A program made the position numbers and the translations under genes. A stretch of 64,000 bases of DNA from Latrodectus hesperus (Eukaryota > Arthropoda > Arachnida > Araneae > Theridiidae), in NCBI GenBank assembly GCA_037975125.1, contig CM075855.1, positions 78,960,945-79,024,944 of the forward strand. Reading direction: 5' to 3'. Positions within the stretch are counted from its first letter, which is position 1; each line of letters opens with the position of its first letter. This document shows, one piece after another, positions 26,123-35,640 of this stretch. Below the pieces are notes generated by a model, which saw only the letters and a list, made by a program, of their open reading frames with translations, had not been told where the DNA came from and did no database searches.

Positions 26123-26171
26123 TTGTGACGAGAATTTGAAAATATACAAAACAGTCTAACGTAGGAGAAAA

Positions 26172-26240
26172 TCACGAAAACTTGGTCACTCCACAGTGGC
26201 TGATGGTGATGGAAACAATCACACTGAGAACTTCACGCAT
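26172..26240 (-). other. upstream ORF in the BTG-family leader
   Basis: A 22-codon frame starts at the ATG at 26240 and stops with TGA at 26172, 49 nt before the main ATG. A second short one (15 codons) runs from 26470 to 26423. Both lie in the predicted leader, so they could lower or condition translation of the main frame. They count only if transcription starts where the TATA box suggests. Confidence 0.35.
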
Positions 26241-26549
26241 GCGAAGGAACGAACAACACCCGTGCAATCGCTTGATGCTGACTAGCCAGAAGGTTTTGGT
26301 GGTATGATTTTAAAAAATGGCGTCGTATCTATTATGTGGCACTTTTGACTATGACAGAAGGAATATTCTAAAATCCTAAAATGATGGTATGGTGAGATGT
26401 CGATAGAAAAAAAGCTAGGTTATCACAGAAAATGTCCACTTAAACACTCCGGATGGTAAACCTTTATCATCAGCTAGGGACGCCTGGCCCCGCTTTGGCT
26501 TCTCTCTCACAATGCTTCTTTAACGAACGAACACTCGGCAACAACTAAC

Positions 26550-26555
26550 TTTATA
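26550..26555 (-). promoter_or_regulatory. TATA box of the BTG-family gene
   Basis: TATAAA on the minus strand lies within the CpG-rich region and downstream of the CRE and CCAAT boxes. It predicts a start about 25-30 nt further on. I see no strong initiator consensus there. Confidence 0.5.
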
Positions 26556-26607
26556 TTCCGAATTCGTTTGGCTCCTATCACGAAATTTGGCGACGTCAAC
26601 AAGAGCG

Positions 26608-26615
26608 TGACGTCA
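26608..26615. promoter_or_regulatory. CRE palindrome
   Basis: TGACGTCA lies about 55 bp upstream of the TATA box of the BTG-family gene, with a second GACGTCA half site 10 bp nearer the TATA box. Confidence 0.6.
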
Positions 26616-26860
26616 GGAACCCACCAATAAGAGATCGGCGCTGCACCACCCGTATCTCAAGAAGCCGCTCTGATTGGTCGGTCTCAATTAAAGCGAAAAA
26701 AATAAACAAAGAGTGGCGTGACGACTGCAACTGTGCAATGATCTGTATAGATCAGCTGTGCAACTTCTAGGTTTGTTTTGGAAGCCGCGGTCGGTCGGAA
26801 CTGGTTCTCTCATTTCTGGCGCTTCTGATTCTCTCTGAATCTTAATTAAAATAATAACAA

Positions 26861-28140
26861 AGAATAAATGGATATTCCTTCATGTGAGAGATAAATTCCA
26901 GTTTATATTTTCATCATTCTTTATGGAATTAAAATCTATCGCATTTATTTAATAAAAGAAGAGGGTAAAAAAGTTTTTTTTAATTTAAAATAAAATATAA
27001 GTTGCGAAAGCTTTTCTTAGAAAACAACTTAAACTAAACTGACCAGTTACTAGGAGGTCAATAACTTATTCACTTCAGGGGTTGATTTCTACTTTGGGGG
27101 TTCAGTGAAAAATGAACTTTTCGGGGTGACGAGGAGTCAAAAAAAGGTCAATATAAATAGTTATTTGTCCAAGCATTTTTACCCTCTCCTTACTTCTTTG
27201 TCATCCATATTCTTGCTTACGTAAAAAAAAGTTGAAATAGCAAAAGTTGTAAAAATGTTTTTAAATAAAATCATTTTTATTATTTCAGATAATTTTTTAT
27301 ATTAAACGAAAAATGATGTGTTCGAAGAGATTTTAAAGTGAAATTCACTCACTCTTAATAAACTAATAAACACTATGCAAAATGTTTTTAGAAAAGTTGG
27401 AACATTTTATATTTTTCTAAGGATTGTTAAATTTATGAATATAGGTTATAGTTTTGTATTTAAAACTAGAAAACTTTATAATTTTTTGTATTTGTTTCAG
27501 CTTTTCAAGTAAGTCTTAAAAACAGTTTTGTCCGAATAATACATAAAAAATAATTATTTCCGAAATTATTACAATTTCCACTAAATATTTATATTATTTT
27601 TATTTAAAGAACGTAAATATGTTTTGAATAGATCACTCTGCTCCAAATTAAATTTTTAACTTGTTACTTTTAAATATGTTAAATAAAGTTTCTAAATTGA
27701 TAGTGATTTAAATATCAGTTTTGCGAATTTTTAGTAAAATTACTAACTAAACGAAATGAAGTTGTTTTACAATGCAATGCCAGTGAATTCATTTATATTA
27801 TATTACTTATTAAATATAAAATGAATATTATATACATAGTGTTATTTTTTCTGCTGATTATTGTAACTAAGATCAATTTTTACGTATTTGTACTTATAAA
27901 TATGCTGGAAAACTATTGAAAAAATCTTCATTAGCTTAACAATCGCATTGGTTTATTTAGAATGAATGTACTAACTAAATAAATTGATAAAGTAATTGAG
28001 TGTCACTAGAATTTCACTATTAAGACTAAGGAATTAAATTTATAAACGTTGACACAGATCGAACATTTATTTTCATTGTAAGATTACTAACTATTTTTAT
28101 GCAAAATGGAAAGTACACATATGCTACAACAAATTAAAGT

Positions 28141-28144
<4 letters not shown>
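26861..28144. other. AT-rich intergenic DNA, nothing recognised
   Basis: Lies beyond the BTG promoter. Only A/T-rich sequence with stops in all frames. Confidence 0.45.

Positions 28145-28220
<76 letters not shown>
28145..28220. repeat. (TA)n microsatellite
   Basis: About 38 uninterrupted TA units. Confidence 0.95.
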
Positions 28221-28223
<3 letters not shown>

Positions 28224-29480
28224 ATATTTAGATTTTTTAATATGAAAAGTCTTTATTATATAAAAATATAAATGTAGGAAAAAATATGAATAAATACATA
28301 TGAAGCATAATAACTTAAAATAAAAATGCATATTTTTATATATTCGTTAATTTTTGTGTGGAAGCGTATTCTTACTCATCACGTTGGTTACAGAATCAAT
28401 TTCTTTTGTGCTATGATTTTAACTATATCACGAGCAATGGTAAAAATTTCTGCGAATGATTTAATTTCTCCAACATTTTTCGAAGTTTGAAAAATTCTCA
28501 TTCTTAATATATCGATGAAAAAAATCTGTAGATAGCAAATTAGAAAATTATCGAATAATCCAGAATTTTTTTTTATATCTGTTTTAATCAGTTGGAAACA
28601 AAGTAGGGTTATATGAAAATTTCTTATTCGCTTATTACTAAAAGGGATGGCAAATTTGGCGATTGAGCACCATATACCTCGCAGAAGTCTTTGTTTCATG
28701 TGTTATTTTCTATCTTCTTAATGTTTCATTTTCTTAGTGGGAAAAAAATAAAGAAATGTTTTATATTTCTTTTTATTATTTAAATTAGTCAAGATTTAAT
28801 TATGTTTCACAATATTTAACGTGAAATAAAATACAGGGTATTTTTTTAATTTAGATTTTTTTATTTAAATACTTTATTATATTTGGGAAAAAATAGTACA
28901 AAGTATATACTGTGAATACTGTGAGTTTTATGTTTGCCAACTTTTGTATTTATAATAATATTTTACATTTATTTATTATTTTTATATTAATTAGTAAATT
29001 TATGTAAATTTAAATGAAATCATTATCAAGAACCCTTGAAGGCTGACGAAAATTTAAACGAAATATTACATATGAAAAGATAGTACTATTATCTCACAGT
29101 TCTATAGGCCTCGATAAAAAATACTTCTATAGTACTTATATAGTTCTCGAGTATTTTGAGCATAAGCAACAAATTTACAAAGTATCAAACATTTTACAAA
29201 ACATAAATATAACAAACAACCTTTTTTGGTTATTTTGTTCATATTTATAGTCTAATTGTTATAATTAAGTTTTATGCGTTCAATAATTAGAATTAAATTT
29301 GTTATATGTTACAGAGAAAATGAGGGCAATTTATGAGGAAAATATTATTCCTTTAAATTAGAGGTCTAGGAGGAAAAGCAAGGAACACCTGCTTTAGAGC
29401 CATATATTGAAGTAGATCCCGTGATATATTAAGAAATAAATGCTGATTCGAATTTTCTACCCATAATCGCATGTAATCTG
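28221..29480. other. AT-rich intergenic DNA
   Basis: A 103-codon minus-strand frame (28388-28699) is open but hydrophobic and lysine-rich, and it resembles nothing I know. In DNA of this composition it may be chance. Nothing else is recognised. Confidence 0.4.
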
Positions 29481-29483
29481 ACT

Positions 29484-29640
29484 TTTAACCCTTTTCTATA
29501 GACTTCCTCCCTCCATCAGCGAAGGAAGGACTGTATCAAGATCGCAAACAAAAATGCTCCCTTACTGAGTCATGTCAAGTAGACGTCGTCTATATTATGA
29601 TTCAGCGGAAGACGTCGAATAGACAGCGGTAGTAAACTTC
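29484..29640. other. small island with AP-1 and GACGTC motifs
   Basis: A mixed-composition block contains the AP-1-type site TGAGTCA near 29567 and two GACGTC words (near 29582 and 29609) inside similar contexts (tagacgtcg and agacgtcga). No coding frame is attached. It is a candidate regulatory element. Confidence 0.3.
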
Positions 29641-29768
29641 GTGTTCTTTATTTATGATATATTTACGACTTTGTTATATTTACGATATTTTTAGAAATTT
29701 TAAAATATTTTTTGAGTTAACAATTTTTTATATTTTTTAATTACTGCCAAGCGCAGTCAATGAAAGGA

Positions 29769-29935
29769 ATCCAAAAGTCTGGTGATATGACTCTAGTTAT
29801 AAGAGTCGAAATTCACTGGTTCGTTCCCAGTCTTTATTGAACAACGGAGGTGGGTGTTGCGTTTCGGTCGTCTATATGCACACCTGACGGAGTGAGTGCT
29901 TGGGAGTTTTCCAGGTTTCCTTCCTTGTGATATGT
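29769..29935 (+). repeat. tRNA-derived SINE, degraded
   Basis: A tRNA-like fold is visible. The anticodon-type arm is ACTCT-agttata-AGAGT near 29790-29806. The T arm ACTGG-ttcgttc-CCAGT near 29815-29831 contains the B-box core GGTTCGTTCCC. The acceptor stem pairs only partly, and the anticodon loop lacks the T expected before the anticodon, so this is not a working tRNA gene. A body continuing through ggagttttccaggtttcc to about 29935 follows, as in tRNA-derived SINEs. Its 3' boundary is not clear. Confidence 0.5.
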
Positions 29936-30119
29936 GAATATGGCCTACTATAGACTCTTAGGTTTACTTAAACGAGGTGTACCGAAAGTCACATTGGTAC
30001 TGAATTCACAAGAAATTACTATTTTTTCTTTACTTATCTCCTTTTTACAGGAATCATTCTTTAAAGGCTGTTCGCAATGCGAGCTATGCTATGTGTCCAG
30101 TCCTCTACTGTCATAATTT

Positions 30120-31244
30120 TAACCTCGCTTGTTTTGTTCTTTATTCAACCAGTAATATTAAAAAAAACATTTTAATCTTTCAATTCGCATTAATTTAATT
30201 TCAAAAATATATTCGCATTAAGAATATTTTAAATACGAGTTATTTCGCTGCTTGTTAGACGATAAAAAATCCCTTATCTCATCTGAAACAGTCTACTCTT
30301 TCCAAAGTCTAGAATGCTGCAAGATATTTGTTATTGTTAGGGGGTAAAGAAAAGCGAACTCCACGTGCCTCCACCCCTTCACACCTACCCCATTCAAAGG
30401 TCATTCTTGACCGTTTCGTTCCGAAAAGCAGCTTTCTATGGAGGGGCGAAACTCATCTCCTATCCCCCGTAGGGTTGTGTGACTGATTTCACAGACCAGG
30501 TCTTTCTTCTCCTAATGTACTCCCGAACTTCCAGAACTGCAGGAGACCTATTATTCTTAATATACTACCTAGGACTTCATTAGGGACACACCAGGACAGC
30601 AGCTATTTATAATAGAGCCATGCCACGCGCCTTCTTTATGATTCTCTGTGTTACTAGTGTACTAGACATACCCATTATATTTTTCTTACCGTTCTATATT
30701 AGTTACTTTATTATGGATTTCTTTTCATGACAGTTTTTCTTGAACTAATCAGAAACTTCGCTTTTGATTATTTCCTTTTAACACTTTTTTCTAACTTACG
30801 ATTTGATTATTAATTGCCCCATGTGCTTGGCTATATAATTATTTTACTATTTTAAGTGATTTTTAGTGCAATAACTTTTAGAGAAGGCGTAAATTTTGAT
30901 TATTTTACTGTAATCGATGATGTTTTTATATCGATTTCATTAGTTTCGCGATTAATGAAGGATGTATATTCAAAGGATTGTAAACAATGAAAATATTTCA
31001 AAGAATAACAAATAAAATATTCTAAAAATGTATCAAAAAAAAGGAAGGAAAATTATTTTGGATTTTTTATTAATTAATATTTTGAGCAAAGGATTTTTTT
31101 TGTGAGAAATTTTTCTTCTGTTTTGTTGAAAATAATAAATTTTATATCAGATAATATATTATATTATTGATTGAATAATGTATATTGGAAAGATATTCTT
31201 TAAACACATTACATTTTACTTCGTTTTCCTTATTTACGAATAAA
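30120..31244. other. intergenic DNA with a GC-richer block
   Basis: At about 30300-30640 the sequence is notably richer in C, with runs such as ctccaccccttcac and tatcccccgtagg. Near 30604 ctatttataatag resembles a MEF2 or TATA-type site. No coding frame is recognised. The rest, to 31244, is A/T-rich. Confidence 0.3.
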
Positions 31245-31490
31245 CAGTGTCTCACAAAAGTGATAGGACATTTGTGCTTTACAAAAGTAAACTGTAATAA
31301 AATAAATTAAAAATACATTAAAATAAATTAAAAATAAATTTTTTGTGGGTGTGTTTATTAATTAAATTTAGTAACAATTATTATATAACATACATTTTTT
31401 CAAAATAATAAAATATTAATTTAATAAAAATATAGTTGTTTAGAATGGAGCAAAAAATAGCTCACATAAGTGATGGGACACCATTAGATA
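31245..31490 (+). repeat. left inverted repeat of the Tc1-like element
   Basis: Contains the outer and inner transposase-site repeats (31245 and 31460), about 215 bp apart, mirrored at 32760-32994. Confidence 0.8.
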
Positions 31491-31641
31491 TTCAACAAAA
31501 ATCGTCTTAAATATGCAATAAAAATATTTTTTGGGTATTTTATTTTTACTCAAAAACAACTGGTAATAATTTATAAAATCTTCTGCAGTATTTCTCTCCA
31601 AATTGTTAAGAAATTTTTGTGTTTTTTAGCTGTATGCAGCC

Positions 31642-32746
31642 ATGAATGCTAAACGAAAAGAAATTTCTCCTGAAATTCGAAAATTAGTTATTAATTTGCT
31701 TATTGAAAGTGGAAAATCTATTTGAGAAACTGCTGAAACAGTTAACTTGAGCAGGGCTAGGGAAAGAGATCCCTGTTTTCCCTAGCCCTGTAACTTGAGT
31801 CATTCAACAGTTTTCAATATCATTAAACGATATAAAAAGAATAATATGATTCAGAATAAAAGAAGACATGGCCGACCATCGAAGCTATCCAATGGAATAA
31901 AGCGAATAGTCGTTCGAATTATTAAAAAAAAAAAAATCCAAGAATGAGTGCTCCTAAAGTTGCTGCTGATTTACAAGCATTATATGGAGTAATTGTTAAT
32001 CCTGAGACTATTAGAAGAGTAATTCGATCTGCTGGATATCACGGTAGAGTAGCCAGGAAAAAATTCTTCGTAAGTGAAAAGAATAGAAAACTCAGACTGC
32101 CTTTCGCAAAATCCAACATAAATAAAAATTCTGATTACTGGAATAAAGTTATATTTGCTGATGAGAGTAAATTTAATATATTTGGTTCTGACGGTAGAAT
32201 CTTGGTGTGGAGAAAACCGAGGGAAGAATTTTGTAAACAGAACTTGGTGCCAACAGTAAAACATGGTGGAGGAGTTATGGTATGGGAGTGTATGTCGTCT
32301 TCTGGAGTAGATAATCTTGTTTTTATTGATAGTAAAATAGATCATTACAAGTATATTGACATTCTAAAGCAAAATTTGAAATCTTCTGCACGAAAACTGA
32401 ACCTTCATAACGATTTTAAATTCTACCAGGAGAATGACCCCAAGCACACTGCTTTGAACGTTAGACTCTGGCTGCTGTATAACTGTCCTGAAATAATAAA
32501 AACACCACCACAATCTCTAGACTTAAATCCCATAGAGAATATTGGGCAAGAATTGGAATCAAGCAAACACACCATTTCTTCAAAACAACAATTAAATGGG
32601 TGCTTCAAGAAGAATGGGGTAAAATCACTCCAGAAATCACAAAAACATTAGTCAAATCCATCCCAAGAAGATTAAATCATGTTTTAAAAGTGAAAGGAAA
32701 TCCAAAAAAATATGAAAACCTTTTAAAAAGTAAAATTTTTGGATAA
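31642..32746 (+). pseudogene. Tc1-like transposase, broken
   Basis: The start ATG at 31642 opens a typical N-terminal DNA-binding region, but the frame is interrupted several times. There is a TGA at 31723-31725, a 48-bp addition (39-bp insert plus 9-bp duplication) with an in-frame TAG at 31783-31785, a frame change at the 13-A run at 31924-31936, and another frame change between about 32540 and 32590. The longest intact piece is 31944-32651 (235 codons). It contains the first catalytic Asp (FADESKF) and the DLNPIEN block with the third catalytic residue, in DD34E spacing. The second catalytic position reads ENDPKHTA, with Glu (32430-32432) where the family has Asp. The element cannot make its own transposase. 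Confidence 0.9.
31743..31799. mobile_element. 39-bp miniature TIR insertion with 9-bp target duplication
   Basis: The direct repeats TAACTTGAG (31743-31751 and 31791-31799) enclose 39 bp that begin CAGGGCTAGGGAAA and end in its exact complement. Only 11 bp separate the two 14-bp arms. The ends start with CAGGG as in many hAT elements, whose duplications are 8 bp; the ninth matching base could be chance. It lies inside the transposase pseudogene and adds 16 codons including a stop. Confidence 0.7.
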
Positions 32747-32759
32747 ATATTTGATGGAA

Positions 32760-32994
32760 AAGTAAGTATCCCATCACTTATGTGAGCTTTTTTTTTTTTT
32801 GCTCCGTCCTCAGCAATTGTATTTTTATTTAATTAATATTTTAATATTTTGACAAAATATATGTTATGTAATAATTGTTACTAAATTTAAGTATGAAAAA
32901 CACCCACAAAAAATTTTTACATGTATTTTTAATTAATTTTACTACAGTTTCTTTTTGTAAAGCACAAGTGTCCCATCACTTTTGTGAGACACTG
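32760..32994 (-). repeat. right inverted repeat of the Tc1-like element
   Basis: Inner site at 32768-32787 and outer end at about 32969-32994, complementary to the left arm. The intervening A/T sequence also matches, with small indels. Confidence 0.8.
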
Positions 32995-32996
32995 TA

Positions 32997-34368
32997 TATT
33001 TTTTCCAACAATTCCACGAAAATATGATCATTGTAAATTGAATTGATAATTTAATATTTGGAAAAGAAATTAGAGTATTTAGCTAAAATCTCGATATCAG
33101 AATTATTTAAACAAGAAATAAAAAATTTTTATAAAAAAGAAATGCTAAAATTTTGACAAATAACGTATTGATTGATCTAATAGAATTTATGTTTTAACAC
33201 AGAAATTGCTTTAAATGCAACAAATATTAATTGAAACGTAACGCAAATAGCACATTGTTCTTCAAACGATTTTATATATAATTAATGTAAATTAAAAACA
33301 ATAAAAACATTAGTCAAACGATATAACAGAAATATTTCATTAAAAAATAAAATATTTCTGTTTTATGTGTGGCAACATTTTTAATGAGATATAGTAAACA
33401 GTGCTAAAATAAGTTCCAGTAGGCTTTCTTTGTAATAAAACTAACATTTAATACACTTATAAGAGTAATAAATTTTCTATATTTTCAAGTTTTTATGATA
33501 CTATTTACAAATTTATGTGACGCAGTAGTTTGCCCACTCTGCTTTCGTTTCGTAGCCATTGCATTTACATGTACATGCATTCTTGATATTTTCCATTAAT
33601 CATTAAACTGCGTCGTATAGCTCATTTTGCGAACGAATTCATCTTGAATTGATTGATTTTGATGTACAGAATTGAAGACGCATTTTGTCGATGTTGACAT
33701 GAAATTGTTTTGTCATGCTTAGAGATGCAAAATTCCGCAGTTATCGCATGTGCATTTTCTTCTTTTTATTATGACAGGATGTAAGAGCCTCTGACACTCG
33801 AAAACAAACTCATAAATATCAAGTCCTAAATTATTTTGAATGCATAGAGCAGAAATAATGCATAGAGCATTTGCACAGTGATTGCACAAATGCAGAATTT
33901 ATACAAAAATCGTTAATTTATTTGCTGCGTTGTTTGCGTTGAGCAAACACAACTTACAAATCTTATCATATTTTTTTTTTTATAAAAGCAAAATAATTTT
34001 CTATAAAATTATGGTAAATATCGAATGGAATTTAAATATTTTCTATACGTCTGATACAATAAATATTCACAATGAAGTGTTATTTATGGCCTGGGTTACC
34101 CCAAAACGCATCTGGAAATAAGTGTTCCATAAATATCGAACCACAACGGAGTAACGTGGATGACAACTGAATCAGCATAATTCTTCCCAAACTTCCACGC
34201 CACGTTAATGGGAAACATTCTACTCTTGTGATCATAAGTCTTTGGTTAAACCAGAATCAAACCTGATGTAAGATTGCTTTCTAAGGACTGACTTTCCCGA
34301 ATTGATTATAAACTTTCCTCAAGAGTCAGATTTTTTTTAATTATAATGTTTTATGTATTTATTGAGTC
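32997..34368. other. AT-rich intergenic DNA, nothing recognised
   Basis: A/T-rich sequence with a slightly more mixed part near 33520-33800. No frames or repeat ends of interest. Confidence 0.4.
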
Positions 34369-34460
34369 CAGAGCCTGACTAATGCAAGGTTATACAGGCA
34401 GTTGTCTCCGGTCCTCACACATCCAAAGGACCCCCAAATCGGATCGAAAGAATATTTGAA
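34369..34460 (+). repeat. diverged second copy of the hAT-like repeat
   Basis: Starts CAGAGCCTGACTAATGC and keeps the order cagg-cagttg-ctcc-aaaggaccc-atcgga. This matches, with many changes, the minus-strand reading of the right half of the element at 2163-2366. Its other end is not found, so it is either truncated or too diverged. Confidence 0.45.
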
Positions 34461-35170
34461 TTGTACTTTTTTTTTAATATCAGTGAAAGTGTAAACTTTA
34501 TCAATTTTATGTTAATTTCTTTATTAATCTATCGAATAAACACAAAAAATTCACATTTCGAAAATCCATGTATTTTTAGGGCGAAATTCACCTAAATTTT
34601 CGGCATTATGATGGACAAATTTGGCGAATCAAATGCTTGTGTTTTTTACATATCACAAAATACGCTATATTTGGAAAAATTCTTTACGTGCTAGTCACAA
34701 TTTTCTCGTTATATATCTATAAAAAATTAAAAAAAACTGAAATACCTCCATCAAGTTCTGTTCTTCATTATTGAAATAGTGAACCAAAACCAAAGAAGTT
34801 TTTGCTCTGGTCAGAAGTTAGGCTAATGTAAGCACTGTTTATAAATACGTCTTGTACAAGTACATACTTATTCTTTATCTTTCTTCTATCAACATAATAT
34901 TGATTTAAATCCAGAATATTAGGACTCGAATCCAATAGGGCCGCGTTGTGGACAGATTGATTGACAACCGAAGGCGTTTGTAAGGGCTTTGAATGTCCAC
35001 TGCGTGTTATAGATTTCTGAAGGGACTTTTCATGAGTGATGGGCAGTATTAATGTGCCTCCATAAAGGAAACTTGGAAAACTCTCAAGTACCCACTCGAC
35101 AGACATGCATGCGGAAGTCAGTTATTCAACAGTGACTGAGATTGAACACTGAAGTAATTCACGTTTAAAA
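34461..35170. other. intergenic DNA with one anonymous frame
   Basis: A 112-codon minus-strand frame (34768-35106) begins MSVEWVLESFPSF and is of mixed composition. I recognise no family, and no partner exon is visible. It may be a decayed fragment or chance. Confidence 0.25.
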
Positions 35171-35299
35171 TTTTAATGTCGCCTGTACTTTAGGCTGCCC
35201 CTCAGTTTCTCGCCAATTTGGCGCACTATTGTTAGCGACGTAGGTTTATTTTTGGTATTCTGGATTTCGTTTTTGTTTTGGAAAGTCGATTTTTTATTT

Positions 35300-35640
35300 T
35301 TTACTGTACACGTTTTTATGACTTCACCAATACAATTGATGTTTCTGGGAAAAATAGTAAAATTTGTGTAATTCTTCTTATTGCGATTCATTTCACATGT
35401 TTTGGACGCCTATTTTGTTTCGAACACTCTCGAAAAAACTTTGGTAAACTTAGCTTATTTTGAAAAAATGTGTGAAATCGAGCTTCTTGGTGATAAATTT
35501 ATTTGTTTTCACTTATAAAAATCTTTTCTTTTTTACCTTTTAGTTGGTAAAATTTGTATAATTAGTTTACGTGTGATTCATGCTATCATATTTTAAGCGC
35601 CATTTCTTCTTTCAAACATGCACAAAATATGCTTGGAGGG
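35300..35640. repeat. diverged tandem repeat, period about 200 bp
   Basis: The stretch from about 35357 (gtaaaatttgtgtaattc, then gattcat, then ggacgcc, then gtttcgaaca) recurs from about 35547 (gtaaaatttgtataatta, gattcat, aagcgcc, ctttcaaaca). Identity is roughly 70 % by eye. It suggests an old local duplication. Confidence 0.45.

Larger units (their letters stand above)
26123..26860 (-). promoter_or_regulatory. CpG-rich promoter and 5' leader of the BTG-family gene
   Basis: This is the only large CpG-rich region next to the gene. Read on the minus strand it contains a CCAAT box (26673-26677), a CCAAT in the other orientation (26624-26628), a full palindromic CRE TGACGTCA (26608-26615), a GACGTCA half site (26592-26598) and the TATA box TATAAA (26550-26555). 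This order and spacing predict transcription starting near 26520-26528 and a leader of about 400 nt. Vertebrate BTG2 is an immediate-early gene, and a CRE close to the TATA box would suit cAMP/CREB-type induction. That last step is an inference. Confidence 0.6.
31245..32994 (+). mobile_element. Tc1-like DNA transposon with long IR/DR ends, decayed
   Basis: The outer ends are CAGTGTCTCACAAAAGTGAT (31245) and its complement, ending at 32994. The right end is followed by TA, the Tc1/mariner target, while the left side reads aa, so one copy of the target has mutated. A second pair of inverted sites lies inside: GCTCACATAAGTGATGGG at 31460-31477 and its complement ending at 32787. The ends therefore span about 230 bp and carry paired direct repeats, the IR/DR arrangement known from several Tc1-like elements. 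The single gene inside is a transposase pseudogene. The left arm also has a small internal A/T duplication near 31310-31335. Confidence 0.9.

Noticed and set aside
29769..29843. Functional tRNA gene
   Set aside because: T arm and anticodon arm pair well, but the acceptor stem pairs at only about four positions and the anticodon loop lacks U33. A SINE-like body follows.
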